From contig CATLTV010000023.1 in assembly GCA_950059285.1 (NCBI GenBank), forward strand, positions 1 through 41,600: a DNA stretch of 41,600 nucleotides. The letters are read 5' to 3'. The notes beneath the pieces are model-generated. The model had not been told where the DNA came from and ran no database searches. It saw only the letters and a program-made list of their open reading frames with translations. Source of the stretch: an uncultured Pseudomonadota bacterium (GTDB lineage: Bacteria > Myxococcota_A > Bradymonadia > Bradymonadales > Bradymonadaceae). Positions within the stretch are counted from its first letter, which is position 1; each line of letters begins with the position of its first letter. The translations under genes and the position numbers were made by a program. Below, in pieces: positions 8,654 through 18,096 of the stretch.

Positions 8654-10819
8654 CTAACGGCCAAACTTCTCCACACCACGAAGCTTCTTGACCTGCTCAT
8701 CTGTACCAGACACAAGCTCACCATTATCAAGGCGATACTTGATCATGTCACATCCTGTGCGCACACATTCAAAGTGACCACTTCCATCATAAACAAGCCA
8801 GTTTACGTTGCCATCATGCTCATCGTAATACACCTCACGCGTACGGCCCGTGGGCAAGTGGATCAGCTTTAACCAACCCTGATACGAGATCGCGACCACA
8901 TCATCATGGGGAGAGAAGCTGATATGTTGTGCCTGGTAGTAATTCCCCTTGAGGGCGAGCAGCTCCTTGCCACTCTTCACATCCCAGATACGCACGGCTT
9001 CATCCCAACTTCCTGTCGCAAGTAGGCGAGCATCGGGTGAAAACGCAACCACATTCACAAGCTCATCGTGACCACTCAACGTCTGCACGATCTTCTCTTC
9101 AGTACGATCCCACACCTTGACGCTGTTATCTGCATCGCCCAACGCCACGAGAGAACCCTCATTGGCAAGGTCAATGTCACCACCAAAGGGTGGGATATCC
9201 TTGACCTTGACGCTCTTCATCAGGCCAGTCTCACCGCTCCAGAGCTTCAAGGAAAGCTGCGCTGCGCCACGGCCTGTACCCGTGGAGACAAGCGCGACCT
9301 GCTTTCCGCCATCAACAAAACCATCAACGCTCACATAGCCCGAAAACTTGGTCGCATTGAGCTTTTTACCACCTTCCAGATCCCACCAGACAAGCTGTGT
9401 GCCATCGCCACCATCGCCAGCGCTTTCGATGACAATTTGCTTTCCGTTTGGAGCAAAGCTCACACCACGAATCTCCCTGAGCCCTTCAACCTTGACGGTC
9501 TTGAATGGTTTCTCAAGCACCTTGCCCTTGATGGAAAACACTCGGAGCGTATCGCCAACAAAGGGCCTCAACACGACCATATCACCTGATGGAGAGAGCA
9601 AAAGCTCACCTTCTGGCGCTCCTTCTGTACCATTATCAATGTGGAATGAGGCAACAAGACCACCTTGCTTGATATCCCACACGCCCACGGCGCTCTTTGC
9701 ATCGGATGTCAGCACATACTTTCCATCTCTGGAGAACGCGGTCTGGAAGATGCGGGTGTCATTGGGTGCAAATGCCTTGAGTTCTTGCTTTGTATTCACA
9801 TCCGTGAGCGTCAACGCACGACGTCCGTGCATCATCTTCGCGCTATCAGGCATAAACACAACCTCGCCGCCGCCAGCGACATCTCCCTTGCTTGCGCCGT
9901 CCATGCCCCACAACTGCGTGACCTCCTCGGTCGTCGCAGTGGCCAGAGTTGCCCCATCAGGAGAGAACGCAAGACCTGTCACATTGCCTTTTGTTTTCAA
10001 TCGCTTGGATACACTCCTCTTGTCCATACTCCAGAGCTCAACCTCGGCACCCTTACCCTGATAGCTGACAGCAAACCACTTGAGGTCCTTTGAAACCGCG
10101 AGCGCTGAAGGGGTCTTGATCTTGTCCTTGAACGTGGCGAGCAGCTCACCTGTCTTGGCACCCCAAATTTTGATGGAGTCATCATAACCGCCTGTAATGA
10201 CCACGTCGCCATTGCCAGAAACAGCGATCGCACTCAAAGACGCCTCATGCCCTTGCGCAAGTTTTGTAGAGGTCCAGTCCTTGGTATTCCAGACCTCCAC
10301 GGTCCCCTCTGACACGCCCGCACCAGGCATCGCCTCACCGATAAGAACCTCGCCATTTTGAGCAAACACCACGGGGCCACTTCCCTTGAGCTCCTTGATG
10401 AGCTTGCCTGTATCAATGCTCCAGACCTTGATCGGGCCACCAATGTTACCTGCGGCCACAAGCTTACCATCGGGAGAGATGGACACGGAGTCCTCACTAT
10501 CAAGCGTGTGAAGCACAGCGCCGCTGTCCACATCCCACACCTTGACAAGACCATCAGAGAGACCTGATGCAGTCACCATGATCTTGCCATCAGCGCTGAT
10601 ATCAAGGTCAGTAACGTGACCACTATGGCCCGCCTGCAACGAGACGCCTGTCACCTTCTTTTTGCCCTTGAGCTTGATCTTCTCAAACCGAGGCTTTTCC
10701 AACGACGAGACTTTGACTGCCTGGGCGGAGGCGAGAGAACTTGCTCCCGCAAAACAAACCACACCACAAATGAGTCCAACAATCTTTGAGCGCACAACAC
10801 CCGTACTCAGCGTCTTCAA
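8654..10819 (-). CDS. Secreted WD40-repeat beta-propeller protein
   Basis: I place the start at TTG 10819, because AGGAG lies 7 bases upstream and the result is a clean signal peptide (hydrophobic KIVGLICGVVCFAGASSLASA, with cleavage after ASA). An in-frame ATG at 10852 lacks a ribosome site. The 721-residue product carries about twelve WD40-like units, for example HDELVNVVAFSPDARLLATG followed by VRIWD. That is enough for one large or two smaller propellers in the periplasm or outside the cell. WD40 propellers are scaffolds; no enzyme motif is seen. A 61-bp palindrome lies directly upstream, at 10861-10921, which leaves little room for a promoter. Confidence 0.85.
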   Translation of the reverse strand: MKTLSTGVVRSKIVGLICGVVCFAGASSLASAQAVKVSSLEKPRFEKIKLKGKKKVTGVSLQAGHSGHVTDLDISADGKIMVTASGLSDGLVKVWDVDSGAVLHTLDSEDSVSISPDGKLVAAGNIGGPIKVWSIDTGKLIKELKGSGPVVFAQNGEVLIGEAMPGAGVSEGTVEVWNTKDWTSTKLAQGHEASLSAIAVSGNGDVVITGGYDDSIKIWGAKTGELLATFKDKIKTPSALAVSKDLKWFAVSYQGKGAEVELWSMDKRSVSKRLKTKGNVTGLAFSPDGATLATATTEEVTQLWGMDGASKGDVAGGGEVVFMPDSAKMMHGRRALTLTDVNTKQELKAFAPNDTRIFQTAFSRDGKYVLTSDAKSAVGVWDIKQGGLVASFHIDNGTEGAPEGELLLSPSGDMVVLRPFVGDTLRVFSIKGKVLEKPFKTVKVEGLREIRGVSFAPNGKQIVIESAGDGGDGTQLVWWDLEGGKKLNATKFSGYVSVDGFVDGGKQVALVSTGTGRGAAQLSLKLWSGETGLMKSVKVKDIPPFGGDIDLANEGSLVALGDADNSVKVWDRTEEKIVQTLSGHDELVNVVAFSPDARLLATGSWDEAVRIWDVKSGKELLALKGNYYQAQHISFSPHDDVVAISYQGWLKLIHLPTGRTREVYYDEHDGNVNWLVYDGSGHFECVRTGCDMIKYRLDNGELVSGTDEQVKKLRGVEKFGR

Positions 10820-10860
10820 AATACATCTCCTTGATATGAAGTAAGCTTTCATTCATACCG

Positions 10861-10921
10861 AGGGGAGAACACAAAAAAGGCGCGGCCATGACATGGCCGC
10901 GCCTTTTTTGTGTTCTCCCCT
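10861..10921. terminator. 61-bp perfect palindrome (palindrome 3)
   Basis: Two 30-base arms surround a single central base at 10891. The arm reads, from outside in, GGGGAGAACAC, six A, then GGCGCGGCC. With T-tracts on both strands it is well formed as a terminator of the diguanylate cyclase gene that ends at 10990. It also sits only 42 bp ahead of the WD40 start. Confidence 0.8.
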
Positions 10922-10989
10922 TGGCGCGTTCATCTCTCAACGCGGCCATTCTGATCTATTTTAGGGTCGATCGTCAACTTGAGCGATTA

Positions 10990-12363
10990 TCAGTTCTCCT
11001 CTCCACACACCTGATTGCGCCCAAGGCTCTTGGCCAGATACAGCAACTCGTCGGCTCGACCCAACAAATGCTCCAGCTCTCCCTCATCCGTAACAACCCC
11101 CAAACTCGCGGACACAGCAATGGCGTCACCACTTGGTAGCTCCACAGGCTCTTCACAAATAGCGAGCCTGACACGCTCGGCGATATCCACAGCAAGAGAT
11201 GGCTTATCCACCTGAATTACCATCGCAAACTCCTCACCACCATAACGACCCACAATGTCACAATCGCGTAGTGTCACCTGGATGCGTTTCACAATTTCTC
11301 TGAGCACCTCATCACCACCTCCGTGACCATAGGTGTCATTGATGCTCTTGAAATGGTCGATATCTAACATGACCACGCTCCTGAGCGAGGTGTCTCCACT
11401 TGCCAGATCAAAAAATGTACGACGATTCAATGACCCCGTAAGCCCATCGTACATGGCAAGGTTCTTGATTTCATCAAGCTCCCTCCAACCATGAAGTGCC
11501 TTTTCAACTTGCTCCACAAACGCCATCACAACACCTGCATGGTGTGCCTGTTCACGACGATCAAACACACCTCGTAGCAGCAACACTGCAACACAAGCAC
11601 CATCCACACGAATGGGGAAGCCCATCACCATGCCACCATCTTGCAATGGCTGCACGCAAGGTTGCGTTGTGCGCGCCACGCCAAGACAGGCACTCTTGAT
11701 CCAAGGGTCCTTATCTGTACCCTCATCGCGTCCCCAACGGGTCACAAGATCCCAATCCTGGCAGCTATTTGGCTCAAGAACACATGCCTCTCCAAATGCA
11801 ATCAGGGATGCAATGCTTGACAGCAACGAGACAAAAATCGAGCGACGATCCACGGCATAATTCAGTTGCCTTGCCAACGCACCAAGCTTCTCTGCCACAT
11901 GGCGCTTCTCACGCTCCAAAAACAGAAGCTCCTCGATTTGATGTGCCATATCGAGAAGCTCAGCGCTCGCAGAACGAATTCTCATGAGGTCAGACAGTGG
12001 CGCCATGAGCTCGCCTGCCAGCAAATCCTCTTCTATCAACTCACTGTAGCCCACAATGGATTGCAATACCGTTCGCATCTGAGCGCTTAAAAACTTCCAA
12101 TATGCGTTCTCGCGATCCTCGGAAGCCACCAACACAGGTCGTGTCACTGTAGGCGTTTCATCAGTCTCCGTTTCCTCATACAACCCTTCATCTAGCCCAA
12201 ATACATCGTCATTCTCAGGCACCAGACGAATCGGTTTCACAGGACGAATCAGGACTGATACACTCTCCTCTCGACGAAATCTTACCACCCCACTTGTACG
12301 CGTATGCTCGCGTACAAAATCATCCATCATTTGCTCAAATTCTGCTGATTGCATGGGTGGCAT
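10990..12363 (-). CDS. GGDEF diguanylate cyclase with GAF-like sensor region
   Basis: It makes cyclic di-GMP from two GTP. I chose ATG 12363 (457 residues) because GAGGAGAG lies just ahead of it; longer versions have no ribosome site. Residues about 110-185 are a helical segment resembling a histidine-kinase dimerisation domain without an obvious phosphorylated His. A GAF-like domain follows at about 190-320. The GGDEF domain has the active-site motif GGEEF at 375-379 and an RDCD product-inhibition site (RxxD) at 366-369, five residues upstream as expected. No membrane segment is visible, so it is cytoplasmic. It is divergent from the lyase gene at 12502. Confidence 0.93.
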   Translation of the reverse strand: MPPMQSAEFEQMMDDFVREHTRTSGVVRFRREESVSVLIRPVKPIRLVPENDDVFGLDEGLYEETETDETPTVTRPVLVASEDRENAYWKFLSAQMRTVLQSIVGYSELIEEDLLAGELMAPLSDLMRIRSASAELLDMAHQIEELLFLEREKRHVAEKLGALARQLNYAVDRRSIFVSLLSSIASLIAFGEACVLEPNSCQDWDLVTRWGRDEGTDKDPWIKSACLGVARTTQPCVQPLQDGGMVMGFPIRVDGACVAVLLLRGVFDRREQAHHAGVVMAFVEQVEKALHGWRELDEIKNLAMYDGLTGSLNRRTFFDLASGDTSLRSVVMLDIDHFKSINDTYGHGGGDEVLREIVKRIQVTLRDCDIVGRYGGEEFAMVIQVDKPSLAVDIAERVRLAICEEPVELPSGDAIAVSASLGVVTDEGELEHLLGRADELLYLAKSLGRNQVCGEEN

Positions 12364-12411
12364 AATACTCTCCTCATCTCGCCAAAAATCGTGGGCCAGA
12401 ACACACGTACA

Positions 12412-12426
12412 TTGTTTAATAAACAA
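12412..12426. promoter_or_regulatory. Small palindrome in divergent promoter region, possible operator
   Basis: TTGTTTA-A-TAAACAA, two 7-base arms around one base, lies between the divergent diguanylate cyclase and pectate-lyase-like genes. The size and placement suit a dimeric regulator. No experimental or family link is known to me. Confidence 0.3.
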
Positions 12427-12501
12427 ATACTCTGACTGACATATCGCCACCCTTGAACTGTTAATTTAGCAAACAATCCCGATCATTTAGATAAACGTCT
12501 T

Positions 12502-13908
12502 ATGAAACACATGCTCAACACATCCCGCATTTTCAGAACATCCGCATGTTTACTGCTTGGTATCGTGCTGACAGGGTGTCAAAGCTGTGGATCAAAACCC
12601 TTGCCAAATCTTGATGATACCACGCGAGATTACTCGGGAATGCTTCCTGTGTTTCCTGGTGCTCAGGGGTTTGGCTCACACACCATAGCAGGACGTTATG
12701 GGCAGATTATTCATGTCACAAACCTGAACGCAGATGGGCCAGGAAGCTTGAAAGAAGCACTCCAAACCACAGGTCCTCGCCATGTCATCTTTGATATTTC
12801 TGGCGTTATCACCATCAAAGATAACATCCTGATTTCAGAGCCTTTTCTCACCGTTTCAGGACAAACCTCTCCTGATGAAGGCATCACCATCTTCGGCGCG
12901 GGCCTCACCATCTCCACCCACGATGTGCTCATCCAACATCTCCACGTCAGACCAGGCGGCGATCCTGATGGACCTGACTTTGAAGTCCGTGATGCCATCG
13001 AACTACGCGGCTCCGAAGACGACTCCTTTGAGGTGTACAATGTCGTCGTCGATCATTGCTCCATGTCATGGGGCGCTGATGAAACCTTTAGCACCTGGTA
13101 TCCAGGCGTACACGACGTCACCCTCTCCAACTCAATTGTAGGCGAATCTCTTGATGACGTGGGACACCCCAAAGGCAAACACTCCAAGGGCTTGCTTGTC
13201 GGCGACCACACACGTCGCTTCAGCATCCTCTCAAACCTGATCCTTCACAACGATGACCGCAACCCCCACGTCAAAGGCGATGCCACAGCACTAATCGCCA
13301 ATAACCTCGTCTACAACTATGGACGCTGGCCCCTGACCGTCTTCGATAACAAGCTCGACAAAAGCGGCCCCTCGCTTGTCTCCGCCATCAAAAATACATT
13401 TATTGCAGGCCCTGACTCCCCACCAGAACACAGCACCGTGCTCATCAGCAGAACCATGACCGATGGCACCGTCATTTATCTTGAAGATAATAAAGCCAAG
13501 GACACTGACCCCACCGATCCTTGCGCGCTTGCAACACTGGAAGACAACGACTCACAGTGCATCTCCTCTGAACCCAATGTCATGGTGTCCCCCCTGCAAC
13601 TCCTCCCCGTGGATGAGGTCGAAGAACACGTCCTGTCACACGTAGGCGCACTCCCAAATACACGTGATGCTATTGACACACGCCTGGTCAACGATGTCCA
13701 AACACGCTCAGGTAAGATCATCGATCATCACAGAGATGTCGGCGGCGCTCCCGTATATTCTTCAACAACAAGAGCTCTCTCACCACCTGACAATCCCCAT
13801 GATGATCCTGATCAAAACGGATACACAAACCTTGAAGAATGGATACACACATTCCCAAAACAAATCGAACACTTAGAGCGTAAGTCCATTCAAAGAAAAG
13901 CGAAGTAG
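12502..13908 (+). CDS. Pectate-lyase-like lipoprotein (right-handed beta-helix)
   Basis: The 468-residue product has a lipoprotein signal peptide with lipobox LTGC (Cys at about 26). Pectate lyases cleave polygalacturonate by beta-elimination. Family signs are GAQGFGSHTIAGR near the mature N-terminus, GSLKEAL, HVIFDISGVI, and DHCSMSWGADE at 184-194, which matches the conserved Asp-His-Cys-Ser...Trp-Gly-x-Asp-Glu region of PL1-type lyases. The C-terminal NGYTNLEEWIH segment is typical of secreted lyases in environmental bacteria. It probably acts at the cell surface on pectin or a similar polyuronate. The substrate cannot be fixed from sequence. It is convergent with the next gene, leaving a 20-bp gap. 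Confidence 0.82.
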   Translation: MKHMLNTSRIFRTSACLLLGIVLTGCQSCGSKPLPNLDDTTRDYSGMLPVFPGAQGFGSHTIAGRYGQIIHVTNLNADGPGSLKEALQTTGPRHVIFDISGVITIKDNILISEPFLTVSGQTSPDEGITIFGAGLTISTHDVLIQHLHVRPGGDPDGPDFEVRDAIELRGSEDDSFEVYNVVVDHCSMSWGADETFSTWYPGVHDVTLSNSIVGESLDDVGHPKGKHSKGLLVGDHTRRFSILSNLILHNDDRNPHVKGDATALIANNLVYNYGRWPLTVFDNKLDKSGPSLVSAIKNTFIAGPDSPPEHSTVLISRTMTDGTVIYLEDNKAKDTDPTDPCALATLEDNDSQCISSEPNVMVSPLQLLPVDEVEEHVLSHVGALPNTRDAIDTRLVNDVQTRSGKIIDHHRDVGGAPVYSSTTRALSPPDNPHDDPDQNGYTNLEEWIHTFPKQIEHLERKSIQRKAK

Positions 13909-13928
13909 ATTACACTCTAAACCTGTAT

Positions 13929-14555
13929 TCACACATCTATTTCGAGGCTGAATAATTCGTCAACATAACGCATGGCCGAATAAAAATAGTGCCTGTTACC
14001 CAGCTTGAAAATGCCAAGACGATGCTCCACCAGCGCCTCGCAAATCTTGAACAAATAGCGTGCAAGCTCAGCCTTTAAACGCGCACCATGATCAAAGGCT
14101 ATCCTCTTGGAGATCGATACCAGCGGCACATCCTGTGTGCGGTATCTGCATGACACAAACACGATGTCATTGCTCTTGTAGCGACACTCCATGCCATCGG
14201 GCCTCCCCTCCTCGGGCAGGTAATGCCTGAAAAAATACAGGATCCTGTCCACCAGATAATCCAGCGGCGGCTTATAGGTAAAGTAGGATGGATGAACCTC
14301 CCTGACTGGTACACGATTTACAGCAGGATACTCTACCATCAACTCCTTACAATACCTCTTGAAGTCACGCATGAACGGATCACCTGACACCTTGCTATTC
14401 CAGATCACCTGACCATCCTGAGCATAAAGCACAGCAAGACTCAATGCATGCAGATCAAGGCTATGAAATCCACCAATCCAATCTCGTGACCCCCACACGG
14501 AATCAAAGCCCATCGCCTCCAAAACCTCTACCTGACTTTCGTATAATAACTCCAT
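13929..14555 (-). CDS. Hypothetical protein
   Basis: The product is 208 residues from ATG 14555, chosen because GGAGGTG stands five bases upstream; an upstream ATG at 14609 has no such site. I recognise no domain. It has no signal peptide or membrane segment and is rich in aromatic residues (FRHYLPEEGRP, YKPPLDYLVDRILYFF). The opening MELLYESQVEVLEAMGFDSVWG and a later AVLYAQDGQVIWNS suggest a small globular alpha/beta fold. It is a stand-alone gene between convergent and divergent neighbours, so context gives no role. Confidence 0.7.
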   Translation of the reverse strand: MELLYESQVEVLEAMGFDSVWGSRDWIGGFHSLDLHALSLAVLYAQDGQVIWNSKVSGDPFMRDFKRYCKELMVEYPAVNRVPVREVHPSYFTYKPPLDYLVDRILYFFRHYLPEEGRPDGMECRYKSNDIVFVSCRYRTQDVPLVSISKRIAFDHGARLKAELARYLFKICEALVEHRLGIFKLGNRHYFYSAMRYVDELFSLEIDV

Positions 14556-14818
14556 CGTAGCACCTCCATCTGTAATGTACTGCGATGCCAAGCAACGATT
14601 TTTGCTCATTTATTCCAACATATTCTCATCTCTTTGCACCGTTGCCTCTGCGCCTACCCACAACCACGCCAAAGAACCCTTTGATATAAAATAAACCACT
14701 CACCCCATCACTTTCCTGATGATCTTCTATCGTCCATGACTCGAATCCTTTATCATCGTGTCGATACTAACCATGTCTGATTATTTCTTCAGCTCCCCTC
14801 ATCATGACGTTACAATAG

Positions 14819-16981
14819 ATGACTACACTTCCCATCCCGAACAACACGCTCGACTCATTTCACGCGCTCCCATCTTACCCCGCATCTCGTCAGGACTACG
14901 ACCACTGGAGCATGTGGGTCAGCGAACAGTTCTCACTCAAACGCATGCCCATGCTCTCCCTTGAGGATGAACAGGGCGATCCTCTTGATGCGCGCAACAA
15001 GCTTCATGTGGCCTGGCGAGCGATCATTGGTTACTGGGCAGGAGGAAAAGGTGTTGCGCCAGATGATGCGCCGTTAATCATGTATCACCTGCTCAAAAAC
15101 GCACATCAAGCGCCTCCTTTTGTGCTGCTTGCCGCGCGTAAACTCACCAGAGCAAGTCTTGAAGCAGGCGCGACCTCTTCAGATGCCCTATTCTTGCTCG
15201 CCACATTCGCGTGGCCTCTGCGAGATATCGATCCAGAGCTCTCCATGATGGCATGGCAGTATATCATTCATGCGCCCTGGCAATCCGATCCTCTGACTCA
15301 ACGCGATCTCATCATCGCGGTGCACCAACATGAAGCCTGGCGAGATCACCGTGGATTGATGGACCTGGTCGATGCACGGCATCAAGCGGGGTTGCTGGCG
15401 AGCACACGCAGCTTGCTTGAAGCAATCGCACTGGTGCAAACGCGCAAGGAACAGATCGAGCAGATTCAGTCCTATCGCGACTTTATCGGTGTGGAGCTCG
15501 TGCATGGCGCACATCGTGCGATCGTAAGGCTCGCACACCTCTATATTCAGGTCGAAGAAGATCAAGTCTACGCACGAGAAATCCTCAAACGTGCTGCGGA
15601 GTTAACACAGTCAAAGTCGCTCGTCACACACATTGAGCGACGTGCCTGGGATCGCCCTCTTGATGAGATCTACAAGTGGACCGAACACCTGGCGCATCCC
15701 CGACATCTTGATCACGAAATTCGTTTTGCGCTCAAACATCAACAACCTCACCACGCTCGCCGCATCGCCGAAGCTGTCATTATCCGCAAATACAAAAAGC
15801 TCTGGTATGGCTCGGCGATGGACAACTTACACGGTGCACTTGAACGCTTTGAGCGTGAGATCGAGGGCATTCCATCCGCTGATCCTATCAGTCGTCGTGC
15901 CGCCGAACACCTCGCTACACTCTATGTGAGGACACACCACGTCACACAACATGCACGATCTTTTGTACACTCGGTCGCTACCTCCATCGCATTCACGGGC
16001 AAAGGCGCTGAACTACACGATATCAAGGATGAGCTTGAGTACTTCTTCAATCGCTCTGATCCCTATCATGTGTTGCGTCATGAAGCCTCGCTGATCAACT
16101 CTCGTCGCAATGCTCTCAGTGATGATGAAAAGGCCGCCAGTGATGAGGTCCAGCGCTGGTTCTCGGACCGCTTTCGACAGGATCAACACACCACGCTCGA
16201 CAGGCTCGCAAAAATTATTGCTGCGCCCGTTGTAGATGCCACAAAATATGTGTCAGGGCTGCCTTATCTTGAAGACATTTGCGCCTCGTGTTTTCGTACC
16301 ATCATTGAGCGCTCCGATCGACTGGTGGGCGATCTCGAACCCATCGCACGTCGCGCCGCCGAGATCCGTTCTCAGTATGGCCATGGACTCAAATTGATTG
16401 AGTACGCGCGCGAGGTCACGCGTAAGGAAGTGATCGCAGCGTCACTCATCGCGGGATCAACAAGCTTTATGCCTCCTGGGTTGAGCTTGCTGACACACTC
16501 CACAGACCTTGGTTCAAGCCTACTTCTGGCATTTCGTGCGATCGCACGTATCGGCGCGGTGTTTGGTAAGGATCTCACACAACAGAACGGATTGCAGTTT
16601 TTGGCCGACTCCTTTGCGATTGGATTATCGAGTCAGGATGGAGAGGGCTTGCTCACATATTTGTCACGCGATCAGGAGCGTCTCCAGACCGCCATCACCA
16701 TTGGTGGCGTCGCCTACGGCTCCGCTCGCCTTGTGGAGTACCTCTGGATCGCCCCCAACGCCATGGGGAAACGCCCCTCGGAACAACTTGTGCGACACCT
16801 TGCGCGCGTCTGCGGTTTTGAACTTCAACATCAGGCCATCGTCAAGATCGTCCCCATGCTGGGCGCGCTCCTCTCGGGTATGAGCACCTATGCCTTCATG
16901 AATATGATCACCGAGGCAGCGATCCATGTCGCCGCTCGCGATGCCTTGCTTGTGCGAGCCCAGTCTTACGAACAGAGCTAA
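14819..16981 (+). CDS. EcsC-family-like protein with long helical N-terminal region
   Basis: The product is 720 residues. The first ~450 residues are helix-rich, with TPR/ARM-like stretches (for example DPLTQRDLIIAVHQHEAW). The C-terminal ~230 residues resemble EcsC-family proteins: a conserved small-residue segment GSTSFMPPGLSLLTHSTDLG, then helices with AFRAIARIGAVFGKDL. EcsC was named from a Bacillus ABC-transporter locus; its biochemical role is not established. No signal peptide is present. The next gene starts 16 bp after the stop, so the two are probably co-transcribed. The EcsC assignment rests on pattern recall and is moderate. Confidence 0.7.
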   Translation: MTTLPIPNNTLDSFHALPSYPASRQDYDHWSMWVSEQFSLKRMPMLSLEDEQGDPLDARNKLHVAWRAIIGYWAGGKGVAPDDAPLIMYHLLKNAHQAPPFVLLAARKLTRASLEAGATSSDALFLLATFAWPLRDIDPELSMMAWQYIIHAPWQSDPLTQRDLIIAVHQHEAWRDHRGLMDLVDARHQAGLLASTRSLLEAIALVQTRKEQIEQIQSYRDFIGVELVHGAHRAIVRLAHLYIQVEEDQVYAREILKRAAELTQSKSLVTHIERRAWDRPLDEIYKWTEHLAHPRHLDHEIRFALKHQQPHHARRIAEAVIIRKYKKLWYGSAMDNLHGALERFEREIEGIPSADPISRRAAEHLATLYVRTHHVTQHARSFVHSVATSIAFTGKGAELHDIKDELEYFFNRSDPYHVLRHEASLINSRRNALSDDEKAASDEVQRWFSDRFRQDQHTTLDRLAKIIAAPVVDATKYVSGLPYLEDICASCFRTIIERSDRLVGDLEPIARRAAEIRSQYGHGLKLIEYAREVTRKEVIAASLIAGSTSFMPPGLSLLTHSTDLGSSLLLAFRAIARIGAVFGKDLTQQNGLQFLADSFAIGLSSQDGEGLLTYLSRDQERLQTAITIGGVAYGSARLVEYLWIAPNAMGKRPSEQLVRHLARVCGFELQHQAIVKIVPMLGALLSGMSTYAFMNMITEAAIHVAARDALLVRAQSYEQS

Positions 16982-16997
16982 CTCTCAAGGAACTCCC

Positions 16998-17987
16998 ATG
17001 ACGCTTCGACTTACAGCACGGTGGTCATTCCTTGACCATCCCCCCACGCATTGCCACAGTTGCGATACGCGACTCATTCCCTATGTGCCACACTGCATCT
17101 CTTGCCATGAGCCGATCAAGAGCAGCGGGCAAAACCTTGCGTTGACCTCAACGCAAGAGCCACAAAAGGACGAAAAGGCGTGCCGAATCGCACACCTGAG
17201 CGATATTCACATTGGACAACAGGTCCCGAGCAGAAAGCTCATGCCGATGGCCACGTTTCGCATCTGGCTTGAACGATTCCAACGCTATGAGGTCGATCTC
17301 ATCGTACTCTCAGGCGACATTGTGGAACGTCCTGGTGACACGTATGGCATGACTCGCGCCAAGGCTTTGCTTGAAGATTGTGGCATCCCCTGGCTCATTG
17401 TGCCTGGAAACCACGACCTCCGAAGACCTGGGTATCCTGATGATTTCAATGATGTATTTGGCACATACCCACGCATTGAAACACACCACCACATCGACTT
17501 TATCCTGTTTGACTCCATGGCAGGACTTCCCCTTGAAGAGCGTGATGTCGCAGAACGTATGTATGGTGACTATGTGTGCTACACCGAAGGTCGCGTCGGT
17601 AAGAAACAACTCGACGCCATGAGCGCACAGCTCAAGGAACGCGATCCAAACAAACCACGCGCCATCGTGCTCCACCACCATGTCATGCGACAACACGCTG
17701 ACCTGATGCCTCTCACCCCAAAACAGGCGGGCATCACAGAAGACTTCTTTGGCACCATGAAAGCACTGATGGACGCCGATGAGATCTTCGACTGGGCACA
17801 ACAACATGGCGTCCTGACCATTTATCACGGGCATAAACACCAGTTCCAACAACCTGGTCTGCGTGATGGCAACATCCTTGTCCTGAATGCAGGATCATCC
17901 ACACTACGTGAAGGGAGCCAACGCGCTCGCTTTGTCGATTACCTCCCTGGTGAACGTGTGGTGACAAATCTGGAGTTGTTGTTATGA
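16998..17987 (+). CDS. Calcineurin-like metallophosphoesterase with N-terminal zinc ribbon
   Basis: I start at ATG 16998 (329 residues), which is preceded by AAGGA; the open frame begins further upstream inside the previous gene. Residues 19-36 form a CxxC-x10-CxxC zinc ribbon. The metallophosphoesterase core shows all family blocks: DIH at 69-71, GD at 106-107, GNHD at 137-140, an HHH motif at about 226-228 and GHKH at 278-281. These bind two metal ions and hydrolyse phosphodiesters, so 3',5'-cyclic nucleotides or nucleic acid ends are possible substrates. No signal peptide, so it is cytoplasmic. It is probably in an operon with the EcsC-like gene. Its last 7 bases lie inside a 70-bp palindrome. 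Confidence 0.9.
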   Translation: MTLRLTARWSFLDHPPTHCHSCDTRLIPYVPHCISCHEPIKSSGQNLALTSTQEPQKDEKACRIAHLSDIHIGQQVPSRKLMPMATFRIWLERFQRYEVDLIVLSGDIVERPGDTYGMTRAKALLEDCGIPWLIVPGNHDLRRPGYPDDFNDVFGTYPRIETHHHIDFILFDSMAGLPLEERDVAERMYGDYVCYTEGRVGKKQLDAMSAQLKERDPNKPRAIVLHHHVMRQHADLMPLTPKQAGITEDFFGTMKALMDADEIFDWAQQHGVLTIYHGHKHQFQQPGLRDGNILVLNAGSSTLREGSQRARFVDYLPGERVVTNLELLL

Positions 17988-18050
17988 ATCGCGGCCAGAG
18001 GGCGGCCTGTTGCGAAAGCAACAGGCCGCCCTCTGGCCGCGATTCATAAC
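17981..18050. terminator. 70-bp palindrome overlapping a stop codon (palindrome 4)
   Basis: Two perfect 33-base arms (17981-18013 and 18018-18050) close on a GAAA loop, a stable GNRA tetraloop on the plus strand. The left arm includes the final Leu codons and the TGA stop of the metallophosphoesterase. There is no T-tract within or after the stem on the plus strand, so it is not a standard intrinsic terminator. It could act as a 3'-end stabiliser or a U-less terminator. Confidence 0.6.
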
Positions 18051-18051
18051 C

Positions 18052-18096
18052 TCAAGAAAAAGAAAAGAGCGTGATGGTTTTGGGGCCATCACGCTC
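18052..18096 (-). terminator. Intrinsic terminator of the structured RNA
   Basis: Minus-strand stem of 11 perfect base pairs (GAGCGTGATGG with CCATCACGCTC) and an 8-base loop, followed directly by a T-rich run at 18066 down to 18052. It shows that transcription across 18280-18052 runs leftward. It lies back to back with the palindrome at 17981-18050. Confidence 0.85.

Noticed and set aside
13873-13920. Inverted repeat TTAGAGCGTAA...TTACACTCTAA as an eleventh long palindrome
   Set aside because: Only 11-base arms with one mismatch and a 26-base loop that partly covers coding sequence; it is far weaker than the other ten and could be chance or a poor terminator.
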